Assembly: GCA_035685165.1 (NCBI GenBank)
Contig: DASRBI010000009.1
Span: forward strand, 221,617 to 285,616
Origin: DATFDN01 sp035685165
GTDB taxonomy: Bacteria > Pseudomonadota > Alphaproteobacteria > Acetobacterales > Acetobacteraceae
Length of the DNA: 64,000 bases
Reading direction: 5' to 3'
Positions 53,446 through 62,980 of the stretch are shown here, piece by piece. Each line of letters opens with the position of its first letter. The first letter of the stretch is position 1. The translations under genes were made by a program, and so were the position numbers. The notes under the pieces are model-generated. The model did no database searches. It saw only the letters and a program-made list of their open reading frames with translations, and was not told the DNA's origin.

Positions 53446-54636
53446 CTACGCCTCCAGCGCCGCAACGCCGGGCAGGATCTTGCCTTCCAGCCACTCGAGA
53501 AACGCGCCGCCCGCGGTGGAGACGTAGCTGAGCTTGTCGGCCACCCCGGCATGGCGCAGCGCCGCGACCGTGTCGCCGCCGCCGGCGACGCTCCGCAGCC
53601 TGCCCGCTTGGGTTGCCTCGGCGACCGCGCGCGCGAAGGCGGTCGTCGCGGCGTCGAACGGCGGCACCTCGAAGGCACCGAGCGGGCCGTTCCAGACCAG
53701 CGTGCGGACGGTGCTCAGATGGCCGATCAGCGCGGCGACGCTGCGCGGGCCGACATCGAGGATCATGCGCCCGGCGGGCACTTTGTCGATCGCGACCGTC
53801 TCGGCGGCGACGCCTTGCTTCAGCGCCTCGGCGACCACCGCATCGGCCGGCAGCACGACCGCACAGCCGGCGGACTTCGCCTGCGCCAGGATTTGCCGCG
53901 CGGTCCCGTGCATGTCGGCTTCCTGCAACGAGGCGCCGACGCCGGTTCCCTCTGCGGCGAGGAAGGTGTTGGCCATCGCCCCGCCAATCACCAGCACCTG
54001 GACCTTGCCGACAAGATTCCCGAGCAGATCGAGCTTGGTGGAAACCTTCGCCCCGCCGACGATCGCCATCACCGGGCGCACCGGATTGCCGAGCGCCGCG
54101 TCCAGCGCCTCCAGCTCCGCCTGCATCAGCCGCCCGGCATAGGCGGGCAGGAGATGCGCGACGCCCTCTGTACTGGCGTGCGCGCGATGCGCCGCGCTGA
54201 AGGCATCGTTGACGTAGAGATCGGCGAGCTTGGCAAGCTCGGCGGCGAAGGCCGGATCGTTCCTTTCCTCGCGGGCGTCGTAGCGGGTGTTTTCCAGCAC
54301 CAGCACATCGCCCGGCTGCATCCGCTCAACCGCCTGCTGCGCCACGACGCCGATGCAGTCCTCGGCGAAGCGCACGCGCTGGCCGAGCACCTCGCCCAGC
54401 GCCGCCGCAACCGGCCCGAGCGACATTTCCGGCACGCGCTTGCCCTTGGGCCGGTCGAAATGGCTGCACACGACGACCTTGGCGCCTTTGCCCGATAGTT
54501 CGCGGATGGTCGGCGTCAGGCGTTCGATCCGGGTTAGGTCGGTGATCTTGCCATCGCGCACCGGCACGTTGAGGTCCGCGCGCAGCAGCACGCGCTTGCC
54601 GGTTACGTCGAGATCGTCGAGGGTGCGGATCGGCAT
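53446..54636 (-). CDS. pgk: Phosphoglycerate kinase
   Basis: A 396-residue glycolytic kinase. The N-terminal RADLNVPVRDGKITDLTRIE, SHFDRPKG, VLVLENTRYDAREERN, IVGGAKVSTKLDLL, VWNGPLGAFEVPPF and the C-terminal GGGDTVAAL motifs are all intact. It interconverts 1,3-bisphosphoglycerate and ADP with 3-phosphoglycerate and ATP in the cytoplasm. It follows gap on the minus strand after 109 bp in a tkt-gap-pgk cluster. The start ATG at 54636 is used because it gives the family N-terminus. Confidence 0.97.
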   Translation of the reverse strand: MPIRTLDDLDVTGKRVLLRADLNVPVRDGKITDLTRIERLTPTIRELSGKGAKVVVCSHFDRPKGKRVPEMSLGPVAAALGEVLGQRVRFAEDCIGVVAQQAVERMQPGDVLVLENTRYDAREERNDPAFAAELAKLADLYVNDAFSAAHRAHASTEGVAHLLPAYAGRLMQAELEALDAALGNPVRPVMAIVGGAKVSTKLDLLGNLVGKVQVLVIGGAMANTFLAAEGTGVGASLQEADMHGTARQILAQAKSAGCAVVLPADAVVAEALKQGVAAETVAIDKVPAGRMILDVGPRSVAALIGHLSTVRTLVWNGPLGAFEVPPFDAATTAFARAVAEATQAGRLRSVAGGGDTVAALRHAGVADKLSYVSTAGGAFLEWLEGKILPGVAALEA

Positions 54637-54745
54637 TGGGTTTCCTATTTGGCCGCCCCTCACCGGCGCGGCTGCCGCCGCGCCGGCCTCTGCCTAAAGC
54701 GGGAGAGGCGTGCGGATCACCTTTGGCGGGTCAGGCCGTGCGCCT

Positions 54746-55759
54746 CTACAGGCTGCCGAACAGCGCCGCCGTGTCCGACATGCGGTTCGAGAAGCCCCAC
54801 TCGTTGTCGTACCACCCCATCACCCGCGCCAGCGCGCCATCGACGACCGTGGTCTGGGTCGCGTCGAAGGTGCAGGACGCCGGGCAATGGTTGAAATCGA
54901 CGCTGACCAGGGCAGCGGTGTTGTAATCGAGGATGCCGCGCAGCGGGCCCTCGGCGGCCTTCTTCATCGCCGCGTTGATCTCGTCCTTGGTGGCCTGCTT
55001 GCTCAGGTTCACGTCGAGCGAGACCAGGGAGACGTTCGGCGTGGGAATGCGGATCGCGGTGCCGTCCAGCTTGCCCTTGAGGTCCGGCATCACCAGCCCG
55101 ACCGCGCGCGCCGCGCCGGTGCTGGTCGGGATCGCCGAGACGGCGGCGGCGCGGGCGCGGTGCAAATCCTTGTGCAGCGTATCGACCGTGCGCTGATCGC
55201 CCGTATAGGCGTGGATCGTCACCATATAGCCGCGCAGGATGCCGAAGCTCTCGTGCAGCACCTTGGCCATCGGTGCGAGGCAGTTGGTGGTGCAGGAGGC
55301 GTTGGAGATCACCGTCATCTCGCGCGTGATCGTCTTGTGGTTCACGCCGTAGACGATCGTCGCATCGACGCCGTCCGCCGGCGCCGAGATCAGCACCTTG
55401 CGCGCGCCCGCCCGCAGCAGCGCCGAGGCCGCCTCCTTGGAGGTGAACAGGCCGGTGCACTCCAGCGCCACATCGACGCCCTGATAGGGCACCTTGTTGG
55501 GGTCGCGCTCGGCCGAGACCCTGATCGGCCCCCAGCTGCGCCCGCCATGGCGGATGGTCAGCGTCTCGCCCGCGACCTCGACCTCGCCCGGAAAGCGGCC
55601 GTGCACGCTGTCATATTTGAACAGGTGCGCGTTGGCCTCCGGCGAGCCGAGATCGTTGATGGCGACTGGCGTCACGTCGTCGCGCCCGCTCTCGATCATG
55701 GCGCGCAAAACGAGCCGCCCGATCCGCCCGAACCCGTTGATCGCGACCTTCACCGACAT
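54746..55759 (-). CDS. gap: Glyceraldehyde-3-phosphate dehydrogenase
   Basis: A 337-residue type I enzyme. The NAD-binding start is VKVAINGFGRIGRLVLRA. The catalytic Cys lies in SNASCTTNCLAP and its His in HAYTGDQ. The C-terminal WYDNEWGFSNRMSD is intact. It makes 1,3-bisphosphoglycerate from glyceraldehyde 3-phosphate and phosphate. It starts 4 bp after the tkt stop on the minus strand. Confidence 0.97.
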   Translation of the reverse strand: MSVKVAINGFGRIGRLVLRAMIESGRDDVTPVAINDLGSPEANAHLFKYDSVHGRFPGEVEVAGETLTIRHGGRSWGPIRVSAERDPNKVPYQGVDVALECTGLFTSKEAASALLRAGARKVLISAPADGVDATIVYGVNHKTITREMTVISNASCTTNCLAPMAKVLHESFGILRGYMVTIHAYTGDQRTVDTLHKDLHRARAAAVSAIPTSTGAARAVGLVMPDLKGKLDGTAIRIPTPNVSLVSLDVNLSKQATKDEINAAMKKAAEGPLRGILDYNTAALVSVDFNHCPASCTFDATQTTVVDGALARVMGWYDNEWGFSNRMSDTAALFGSL

Positions 55760-55763
55760 CGGC

Positions 55764-57824
55764 TTATTCCTTCTTGGTTGCGTCGGCTCCGTTGAGCCGC
55801 TTTTTCACGGCGGCGACCACCGCATCGGCGGTGATCCCGAAATGCTTGTACACGTCCTGATAGGGCGCCGAGGCGCCGAACGTGGTCATTCCGATAAAGG
55901 TTCCATCGGGGCCGAGCCAGCGTTCCCAGCCGAACGGCGAGGCCGCCTCGATGCCGATGCGCGGCGCGCCGCCCAGCACCTGAAGCCGGTAGCTCTCATC
56001 CTGCGCCTCGAACAGTTCCCAGCACGGCAGCGAGACCACGGCGACGCCGATCCCCTCCTTGGCCAGGGCGTCGCGAGCGTCCATCGCGATCGCCACCTCC
56101 GTCCCGGTGCCGATCACGGTCGCCTTGCGCGGCCCCTCGGCTTCGGCGACCACGTAGCCGCCGCGCGCGCAGAGATTCTCGGCGGCTTCGGTGCGGAACG
56201 CCGGCACCGCCTGGCGGCTCAGCACGAGCAGGGTCGGGCCGTCGGTGCGGCGGATCGCCAGTTCCCAGCACTCGGCGGTCTCCATCGTGTCGGCCGGGCG
56301 CATCACGTGCAGGTTCGGCATCGCGCGCAGGCTCGCCAGGTGCTCGATCGGCTGGTGCGTCGGGCCGTCCTCGCCGAGACCGATCGAATCGTGCGTCAGC
56401 ACATGGATCACGCGCGCGCGCATGAGCGCGCCGAGGCGGATCGCCGGGCGCATGTAGTCGCTGAACACGAAGAACGTGCCGGTGTAGGGAATGATGCCGC
56501 CATGCACCGCCATGCCGTTGGCGGCGGCGCACATGCCATGCTCGCGGATGCCGTAATGGATGTAGCGCCCGCCATAGCTGCCGGGCGCGATCGTTCCCAT
56601 CCCCTTCACGAAGGTCAGGTTCGAGCCGGTGAGATCGGCCGATCCGCCGAGCAGTTCGGGGGTGGCGGGCACCAGCGCGTCCAGCACCTTCTGGCTGGAG
56701 GCGCGGGTGGCGAGCTTCGGCTTCTCGTCGGCGATCTGCTGTTTCAGCGCCGACACCGCCTCGTGCCAGTTCTCCGGCAGCTTGCCGGCCATCGCGCGCT
56801 CGAACTCCGAGCGCATGTTGTGCCGCGCCAGCCGCTTGAGCCAGGCGCGCCGGGCCGCCGCCCCGCGCTGGCCGACGGCGCGCCAGCGGTTCAACAGCTC
56901 GTCGGGGATGGTGAAGGGCGGTTCGTGCCAGCCGAGCAGTTCCTTCGCGCCGGCCGCCTCCTTGGCGCCGAGGGCGGAGCCGTGCACCGCGTTGGTGCCC
57001 GCCTTGGTCGGCGCCCCGAAGCCGATGATGGTGCGGCAGGAGATCAGCGTCGGCTTCTTCGAGCGCACGGCGAAGGAAAGCGCGGCGGCGATCTGCGCCG
57101 GGTCGTGGCCATCGACCTCCTTGGTCGCCCAGCCTTCGGCCGCGAACCGCTTCAGCACGTCCTCGCTGCGCGCGAGCGCGGTGTCGCCGTCGATCGAGAT
57201 GTGGTTGTTGTCGTAGAGGAAGGTCAGCTTCTCCAGCCGCAGATGCCCGGCGAGCCCGATCGCCTCGTGGCTGATCCCCTCCATCAAATCGCCATCGGAG
57301 CAGATCACCCAGGTCCGGTGATCGACCAGCGACTTGCCGAACCGGCCGGCGAGGTGGCGCTCGGCCACCGCCATGCCGACCGCGGTCGCGACCCCCTGGC
57401 CGAGCGGACCGGTGGTGGTCTCGATCCCCGGATGCTCGCCATATTCAGGATGCCCGGCGGCGCGCGAATGCAGCGCGCGGAAGGTCTGGAGCTGGTCGAT
57501 CCCCATGCCCTCCTCGCCGACGAGGTAGAGCAGCGCATAGAGCAGCATCGAGCCGTGTCCGGCGGAGAGCACGAAACGGTCGCGATCCGGCCAGCGCGGA
57601 TCGGCGGCCTCGAACTTCAGGAACCGCGACCAGAGCGCGGTGGCGACGTCCGCCATTCCCATCGGCAGTCCGGGGTGCCCGGACCCGGCCTTCTCCACCG
57701 CGTCGATCGCAAGCGCCCGGATGCAGTCGGCCATCCGTCTGGCCGGGGTGATCGGGCGGGCCAGGATCTCGGCCTGACGGGCCAGCGCGGGATTCTCCGC
57801 TTGCAGCTCGGCGATGGCGGCCAT
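55764..57824 (-). CDS. tkt: Transketolase
   Basis: A 686-residue thiamine-diphosphate enzyme. The N-terminal AGSGHPGLPMGMADVATALW, the GDGDLMEGISHEA-type ThDP motif (CSDGDLMEGISHE), DNNHISIDGDT, and the Glu-containing REHGMCAAANG and GLGEDGPTHQPIEHLASLRAMPN segments are all conserved. It transfers two-carbon units between sugar phosphates. ATG 57824 follows an AGGAG ribosome site; upstream in-frame codons are not coding. First gene of the tkt-gap-pgk block. Confidence 0.97.
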   Translation of the reverse strand: MAAIAELQAENPALARQAEILARPITPARRMADCIRALAIDAVEKAGSGHPGLPMGMADVATALWSRFLKFEAADPRWPDRDRFVLSAGHGSMLLYALLYLVGEEGMGIDQLQTFRALHSRAAGHPEYGEHPGIETTTGPLGQGVATAVGMAVAERHLAGRFGKSLVDHRTWVICSDGDLMEGISHEAIGLAGHLRLEKLTFLYDNNHISIDGDTALARSEDVLKRFAAEGWATKEVDGHDPAQIAAALSFAVRSKKPTLISCRTIIGFGAPTKAGTNAVHGSALGAKEAAGAKELLGWHEPPFTIPDELLNRWRAVGQRGAAARRAWLKRLARHNMRSEFERAMAGKLPENWHEAVSALKQQIADEKPKLATRASSQKVLDALVPATPELLGGSADLTGSNLTFVKGMGTIAPGSYGGRYIHYGIREHGMCAAANGMAVHGGIIPYTGTFFVFSDYMRPAIRLGALMRARVIHVLTHDSIGLGEDGPTHQPIEHLASLRAMPNLHVMRPADTMETAECWELAIRRTDGPTLLVLSRQAVPAFRTEAAENLCARGGYVVAEAEGPRKATVIGTGTEVAIAMDARDALAKEGIGVAVVSLPCWELFEAQDESYRLQVLGGAPRIGIEAASPFGWERWLGPDGTFIGMTTFGASAPYQDVYKHFGITADAVVAAVKKRLNGADATKKE

Positions 57825-57981
57825 GCGGTCTCCTGTTCGGGCGACGCGGCCGGTCATAGGTGCGGGCGCGGCGGGCGGCAAGGTCCGCTCCACCCGCGCG
57901 TTAGGGTGGCGCCGCCCCGGGGCCAAGCCCGGCGATGACGATCGAAAGCATCGCCAAGCTTGGGAACCGCACAGCTATGGC

Positions 57982-59838
57982 TCAGATCTCAGCCGGAGCG
58001 CCCTGCTCCAGCATCTCGCGGATTTTCGCCGGGTCGGACTGCTCCATCACGCGGCGGGCGCGGCGTACGCAATCGTCGATGCTCACGGCGCGCACCGCCT
58101 GCTTCACGCGCGGCACGGCCGATGGGTTCATGCTGAAACTGCGGATGCCGAGGCCGAGCAGAAGCGGCGTCAGGCGCGGATCGGCGGCGATCTCGCCGCA
58201 CACCGAAACCGGCATCCGCATACGCAGCGCCGCCTCGGTCGCGAACTGCACCAGCCGCAGCACGGCCGGGTGCAGCGGATCGTACAGCTCGGCGGCGGCG
58301 CTGTCGCCGCGATCAACGGCCAAGGTGTACGCGGTCAGGTCGTTGGTGCCGATTGCGAAGAAATCCGCCTCCAGCGCGAGCGCGTCCGCCGACAGCGCCG
58401 CTCCCGGCGTTTCCACCATGATGCCGAGCGGCGGCAGGCGCTCGGGGATGCGCTCGCCGCGGCGGCGCAGGCGCCGCGCCACCCGTTCGTACACCTCGCG
58501 CGCCGCCCGCACCTCGGCAATGTGCGTGACCATCGGCAACATCACCCGCGCCTCGCCGGCGACGGCGGCGCGGAAGATCGCGGCGAGCTGCGTTTCGAAC
58601 AGCTCGGGCCGGCGCAGCAGCAGCCGGATGCCGCGCATCCCGAAGGCGGGGTTCATGTCGGCGATCTCCGGCACCACGCCGGCCGCGGACAGCGCCTCGA
58701 TCTCCTTCTCGCCGCCCCAGTCGAGCACGCGAATCGTCACCGGCCGCCCGCCCATCGCCTCCAAGACAGCGCGGTAGGTATCGGTCTGCGTGTCCTCGTC
58801 GGGCACCGTCTCGCGGTTCATGAACAGGAACTCGGTGCGGAGGAGGCCGATGCCGTGCGCGCCGGATTGCTGGATCAGCGGCAACTCGAGCGGCAGCTCC
58901 ATGTTTGCTTGCAGCTCCACCTCCTCGCCGTCGCTGGTTTCGGCAGGAAGCGAGCGCAGGCGCGCGAACCGCTGGCGCTCGCGCGCGAAGGCGGTGACGG
59001 CGCGGCGCGCGGCGGCGAGCGCCGCCGCATCGGGATTGAGGGTGACTGTGCCGCGGCCCCCGTCGACGATCACCACGTCGCCCGGCTTCGCCGCGTGCGC
59101 GAGCCCGGCCGCGCCGAGCACCGCGGGCAGGCCGAGCGCGCGCAGCATGACGGCAGTGTGGCCTTCGGCGCCGCCTTCCTCGGTGGCGACGCCGGTGAGC
59201 CGCGTCGGGTCGAGCAAGGCGGCGTCCGACGGACGCAGCACTTCGGCGACCAGCACCGCGCCCTCCGGCGCGCCGGCGAAACTGCGGAAGGGGGCGCGCG
59301 TCAGGTTCCGCACCAGCCGCCGGGAAATCTCGCGCACCTCGTCGGCGCGCCGCTGGAGGCTCGCGCGGTCCTCACGCGGCATTCCAGGCTCCGCCTGCGC
59401 CATGATCGCGGCGGCGATCGCCTCGGCCTCCTCGCTCACCGCCGCCTCCGCCGACCGCGCGTGATCGGCGATGCGCCGGCGCGCCCCGCGGATCAACCGC
59501 GAGTCGGCAAGCATCCGCACATAGGCCTCGATCAGCGGCCCGATCTCGCCCTGGCTGTCCTCGGGCAGCACCGCCAGCCGCGCCTGGAGCTTGGCGAGCT
59601 GGCGGCGGGAGCGTGTGATCGCATCCTCCAGCCGCGCCATCTCCTGCGCCGCCTCGCCGTCGGCGATGGCGAACCGCGTGACCACCAGCTCGGGCTCGGC
59701 GGCGGTGAACACGGGGCCGATCGCGACACCGGCCGAAACGGGAATGCCGTGGTGCACCGACATGCCGCGGGTCGAGGCGCGCAAGACCCGCTCGGGGAGA
59801 CGCTTGTGCTGCGGCGGGGGCGGCTCAGTCTTGTTCAT
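57982..59838 (-). CDS. ptsI: PTS Enzyme I (phosphoenolpyruvate-protein phosphotransferase)
   Basis: A 618-residue protein. Active-site His is in EGGAEGHTAVMLRALGLPAV; the PEP site has GLLRTEFLFM, NPAFGMRGIR and DFFAIGTNDLTAYTLAVDRG; the C-terminal Cys is in VSVCGEIAADP. It phosphorylates HPr from PEP. The first 25 residues are non-conserved and Pro-rich; a start at MSVHHGIPVSAG (59763) is an alternative. The ATG at 59838 overlaps the end of ptsH. No sugar-specific EIIB/EIIC is in the window, so it belongs to a regulatory PTS. Confidence 0.92.
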   Translation of the reverse strand: MNKTEPPPPQHKRLPERVLRASTRGMSVHHGIPVSAGVAIGPVFTAAEPELVVTRFAIADGEAAQEMARLEDAITRSRRQLAKLQARLAVLPEDSQGEIGPLIEAYVRMLADSRLIRGARRRIADHARSAEAAVSEEAEAIAAAIMAQAEPGMPREDRASLQRRADEVREISRRLVRNLTRAPFRSFAGAPEGAVLVAEVLRPSDAALLDPTRLTGVATEEGGAEGHTAVMLRALGLPAVLGAAGLAHAAKPGDVVIVDGGRGTVTLNPDAAALAAARRAVTAFARERQRFARLRSLPAETSDGEEVELQANMELPLELPLIQQSGAHGIGLLRTEFLFMNRETVPDEDTQTDTYRAVLEAMGGRPVTIRVLDWGGEKEIEALSAAGVVPEIADMNPAFGMRGIRLLLRRPELFETQLAAIFRAAVAGEARVMLPMVTHIAEVRAAREVYERVARRLRRRGERIPERLPPLGIMVETPGAALSADALALEADFFAIGTNDLTAYTLAVDRGDSAAAELYDPLHPAVLRLVQFATEAALRMRMPVSVCGEIAADPRLTPLLLGLGIRSFSMNPSAVPRVKQAVRAVSIDDCVRRARRVMEQSDPAKIREMLEQGAPAEI

Positions 59839-60133
59839 CGAAGCCGGACTCGACCAGCGCGGCGAGTGCATCGAGCGCCTCGCGAGCGTCGAAACCGTCG
59901 GCCCGCAGCTCGATCGTCGCTCCCTGCCCCGCGCCAAGCATCATCAACCCCATGATCGAGCGCGCCGAGACGCTCTGCCCGTCGCGCGCCACTTCCACCG
60001 CCGCGCCGAATCGCTCGGCCAGTGTGACAAATCTGGCGGCGGCGCGCGCGTGCAACCCGCGCTTGTTTGGGATCGTGACGGTGCGCGTGACGACCGGGGA
60101 GGGGGGACTCTCCGGCGGGTCCGCCTCGCTCAT
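59825..60133 (-). CDS. ptsH: PTS phosphocarrier HPr
   Basis: A 102-residue HPr. The phosphorylated His is in NKRGLHARAAARFV and the regulatory Ser in SARSIMGLMML, which is the site for the HPr kinase encoded upstream. It has a Pro-rich N-terminal extension of about 15 residues. It overlaps ptsI by 14 bp and its ATG overlaps the EIIA stop by 4 bp. It links PEP phosphorylation to the EIIA regulator. Confidence 0.93.
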   Translation of the reverse strand: MSEADPPESPPSPVVTRTVTIPNKRGLHARAAARFVTLAERFGAAVEVARDGQSVSARSIMGLMMLGAGQGATIELRADGFDAREALDALAALVESGFDEQD

Positions 60134-60558
60134 CCGCAGCCGGTCTTGCCGTTCGCCCTTTCGCCGTGCAGCACGTGCGAGGCGGCGGCGATGTATTTGC
60201 GCCCGGCGGCCTCGGCGCAGCTCACCGCCTCGGTAAGCACGTGGTTGGAGCGGACCTTGGCGAGCTTGACCAGCATCGGCAAGTTCACGCCGGCGATCAC
60301 CTCAACGCCCTTCCGCTCCATCATGGAAATGGCGAGATTGGACGGCGTGCCGCCGAACATGTCGGTCAGCAGCACCACGCCGTCGCCGGTGTCGCAGCTC
60401 TCGATGCAGCGTTCGATGTCGGCGCGCCGGTTTTCCATGTCGTCCTCGGGGCCGATGCACACCGTGGCGACGTTCCGCTGCGCGCCGACCACGTGCTCCA
60501 TCGCGGAGCGCAGTTCGTCGGCCAGACGCCCATGCGTGACCAGGACCATCCCGATCAT
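60130..60558 (-). CDS. PTS EIIA component, mannose family
   Basis: A 142-residue EIIA(Man)-type protein. It starts MIGMVLVTHGRLADELRSAM, whose His is the phosphorylation site, and has LLTDMFGGTPSNLAISMM. In alphaproteobacteria this protein acts as a regulator at the end of a phosphorelay rather than importing sugar. The ATG at 60558 gives the family start; a GTG four codons earlier is also in frame. Its stop overlaps ptsH by 4 bp, and about 80 bp separate it from rapZ. Confidence 0.92.
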   Translation of the reverse strand: MIGMVLVTHGRLADELRSAMEHVVGAQRNVATVCIGPEDDMENRRADIERCIESCDTGDGVVLLTDMFGGTPSNLAISMMERKGVEVIAGVNLPMLVKLAKVRSNHVLTEAVSCAEAAGRKYIAAASHVLHGERANGKTGCG

Positions 60559-60639
60559 GGGGAACCACACATTCCCGGACGTTTAGAAAGCTGCATGTTC
60601 AACACGTTGTGGCTCAGGCCTCCTGTGCGTGACAGGCTC

Positions 60640-61545
60640 TTACCGGCCGCGCGCCTCCTGGCGCGCCAGCTCGCGATGGGTGATCTGCACCAGCCAAGAA
60701 ACGGGCTGGTACGACGACTCATCGCCGCGCGCCAGATGGGCGGCCAGCTTCTCAACGACGTGAACGGACCGATGCCGACCGCCGGTGCAGCCCACCGCGA
60801 TCGTGGCATATTTCTTGCCCTCCTGAACGAAACGCGGCAGCACGAGGTCGAGCAGGTTTTGCACCGCTTGCATAAACGGGGCGAAGTCGCGGTCGGCCTC
60901 GACATAGGCGGCGACCTCGGGATCGAGCCCGGTTCTCGGCCGCAATATGGGATCGTAGTGAGGATTACGCAAAAAGCGGGCGTCGAAGACGAGATCCGCC
61001 TCCGCCGGCAGGCCGTGGGCATACGAGAACGACACCAGCGTCATCGCCATCCGCGGCGTCCCCGCCGCGCCGCCATCGCCGTAACGCCGCTCGATGATCG
61101 CGCGCATCTCGGCCAGGGGCAGGTCCGAGGTGTCGAGCACGAGATCAGCCACCTCACGAAGACGCTCGGTAAGTTCCTGTTCTTTCGATATTCCAGTGGA
61201 AACGCGCCCGCTCGGGGCGAGCGGGTGCCGGCGCCGCGTTTCGGAAAAACGGCGCAGCAGCACGGTCTGCTCGGCCCAACAATAGATCAATTCCGCGCGG
61301 AGCTCCGGGTCGGCGCGCAGCCGCTCAAGCGCCTCGACGACGACGGCCGCATCGAACCCGGTGCTGCGCGCATCCACGCCCAGCGCAAGGCTGCGTTGCG
61401 CGCCGCGCACCATGTCGGCGACCAGTGGCAGGGGCGGATTGTCGACCGCCTCGAAGCCAATGTCCTCCAGGGCGCGCAGCACCGATGCTTTGCCGGCCCC
61501 GGAGAGTCCGGTCACGATCACCACGCGCCGGCCGGCACCGCTCAT
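60640..61545 (-). CDS. rapZ: RNase adapter protein RapZ
   Basis: A 301-residue ATP-binding protein. The P-loop is VTGLSGAGKASVLRALEDIG; the residue after the conserved Lys is Ala rather than Ser/Thr. A second nucleotide motif is FDAAVVVEALERL-like region with DTSDLPL, and the C-terminal domain has SFSYAHGLPAEADLVFDARFLRNPHY and GCTGGRHRSVHVVE, the RNA-binding/RNase-E-contacting half. In enterobacteria it directs RNase E to an sRNA for glucosamine-6-phosphate synthase; in alphaproteobacteria the target is unproven. It overlaps hprK by 4 bp. Confidence 0.92.
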   Translation of the reverse strand: MSGAGRRVVIVTGLSGAGKASVLRALEDIGFEAVDNPPLPLVADMVRGAQRSLALGVDARSTGFDAAVVVEALERLRADPELRAELIYCWAEQTVLLRRFSETRRRHPLAPSGRVSTGISKEQELTERLREVADLVLDTSDLPLAEMRAIIERRYGDGGAAGTPRMAMTLVSFSYAHGLPAEADLVFDARFLRNPHYDPILRPRTGLDPEVAAYVEADRDFAPFMQAVQNLLDLVLPRFVQEGKKYATIAVGCTGGRHRSVHVVEKLAAHLARGDESSYQPVSWLVQITHRELARQEARGR

Positions 61546-61973
61546 GCGGCGAAGGCCCCCGCTACCTGGGCGACCCGGCCGAGCGCGCAATCGAGCGCGA
61601 GCGCCACGCGCTCCGGCGCCGAGGGACTGCCGGCCAGGATATGCACCAGCGGCACCCCGAGTTGCGGGTGCCGGGCGGGCTCGGGCAGCCGGTCCGCGGC
61701 GCCGAGCATCACCGCAAGCACGATGCGGGCGTGCCGCGCCATGGGCAGCCGCACGATACCGAGCCCCCGCACTTCCAGAAGTCCGGCGAGTGGCGCCGGC
61801 GCGCGGGCGCGGCCGTCGCGCACCAGCACCTGATCGTCGGCCACCAGGTCGAATCCCCGGGCGAGCAGACGCAGCGCGAGGTCGGACTTGCCGGCGCCCG
61901 GCGGGCCCAGCAGAACGACGCCGGCGCCCTGGCGCGCGACGCAAGAGCCGTGCAGCCTGAAGTCGCCCGTCAT
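61542..61973 (-). CDS. hprK: HPr kinase/phosphorylase, short alphaproteobacterial form
   Basis: A 143-residue C-terminal-domain-only HprK. It has LHGSCVARQGAGVVLLGPPGAGKSDLALRLL (P-loop GPPGAGKS), then LVADDQVLV and a LEVRGLGIV segment typical of this short form. It phosphorylates the regulatory Ser of HPr. The start at 61973 is followed by the family N-terminus; a longer open frame upstream is non-conserved. The usual chvI-chvG two-component genes are not upstream; a divergent dehydratase gene is there instead. Confidence 0.9.
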   Translation of the reverse strand: MTGDFRLHGSCVARQGAGVVLLGPPGAGKSDLALRLLARGFDLVADDQVLVRDGRARAPAPLAGLLEVRGLGIVRLPMARHARIVLAVMLGAADRLPEPARHPQLGVPLVHILAGSPSAPERVALALDCALGRVAQVAGAFAA

Positions 61974-62053
61974 GGCCGCACACAATGTCGAATCGCTTGC
62001 GAAAAGGGAAGCGCCGTGCCGCACCCGCCCCGCTCTGCAAGGGCCGCCGCACC

Positions 62054-62980
62054 ATGACCAGCCGCGCGGCGATCGTCGCCGCCGCTCAGCGCATCTCCTC
62101 GCATGTTCGTCATACGCCGGTGATCAGGATCGGCGCTGGCGACCTCGGGGTTGCTGCGCCGGTGGCCTTGAAGCTCGAATTGTTGCAGCACAGCGGCAGT
62201 TTCAAGCCGCGCGGCGCGTTCAACAGGCTGCTCTGCGCACCGGCGCCGGCGGCCGGGGTGATCGCCGCCTCCGGCGGCAATCACGGCGCCGCGGTCGCCT
62301 ATGCCGCGCGGGCGCTCGGGCTTCGCGCGGAGATTTTCGTTCCGGCCGCCGCGCCAGCCGCGAAGGTGGCACGGATCGCCGGCTACGGGGCCGAATTGGT
62401 GCGGGTCGGCGCGAACTTCGCCGAGGCTTATGCCGCTGCGCAGGCGCGCCGGCGCGAGACCGGCGCGCTCGATATCCATCCCTATGACGACCCGGATGTG
62501 ATTGCCGGCCAGGGCACGGTCGGGCGCGAGTTCGAGGCGGATGCGCCCGAACTGACCCATGTGCTGGTGGCGACCGGCGGGGGCGGACTGATCGGCGGCA
62601 TGGCGGCGTGGTACGCGGGCGCGGCCGAGATCGTCAGTGTGGAACCCGAGCGGTGCCCCACGCTCCACGCCGCGCTGCAAGCCGGACGCCCGGTGCCGGT
62701 CGCGGTCGGCGGCATGGCCGCCGACAGCCTCGGCGCGACCCAGGTGGGCGGGCTGATGTTCGAAATCGCGCAGCGTCATGTCGCGCGGGCCGTCCTGGTT
62801 TCCGACGACGCCATCGCCGGGGCGCGGCGCCTTTTGTGGGAGCGGCTGCGCCTGCTCGCCGAGCCGGGCGGGGCGACGGCGCTCGCCGCCCTGCTGTCGG
62901 GCGCGTTCGTGCCGCCGCCCGGCGCGCGCGTGGGCGTGCTGATATGCGGCGGAAATTCCAACCCTTCGGAGATGGCGTGA
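62054..62980 (+). CDS. Threonine/serine dehydratase family protein (PLP-dependent)
   Basis: A 308-residue fold-type II PLP enzyme. PLP-binding Lys is in LLQHSGSFKPRGAFN; the cofactor loop is AASGGNHGAAVAYAA, and the phosphate loop ATGGGGLIGG is present. It has no C-terminal ACT domain, so it resembles biodegradative threonine/serine dehydratase or racemase-like members. The substrate is probably L-threonine or L-serine. It starts about 80 bp from hprK on the opposite strand, and its stop overlaps the next start (TGATG). Confidence 0.88.
   Translation: MTSRAAIVAAAQRISSHVRHTPVIRIGAGDLGVAAPVALKLELLQHSGSFKPRGAFNRLLCAPAPAAGVIAASGGNHGAAVAYAARALGLRAEIFVPAAAPAAKVARIAGYGAELVRVGANFAEAYAAAQARRRETGALDIHPYDDPDVIAGQGTVGREFEADAPELTHVLVATGGGGLIGGMAAWYAGAAEIVSVEPERCPTLHAALQAGRPVPVAVGGMAADSLGATQVGGLMFEIAQRHVARAVLVSDDAIAGARRLLWERLRLLAEPGGATALAALLSGAFVPPPGARVGVLICGGNSNPSEMA

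Noticed and set aside
55494..59955. Very long plus-strand frames over gap, tkt and ptsI
   Set aside because: They run against three highly conserved housekeeping genes on the minus strand and show no domain.
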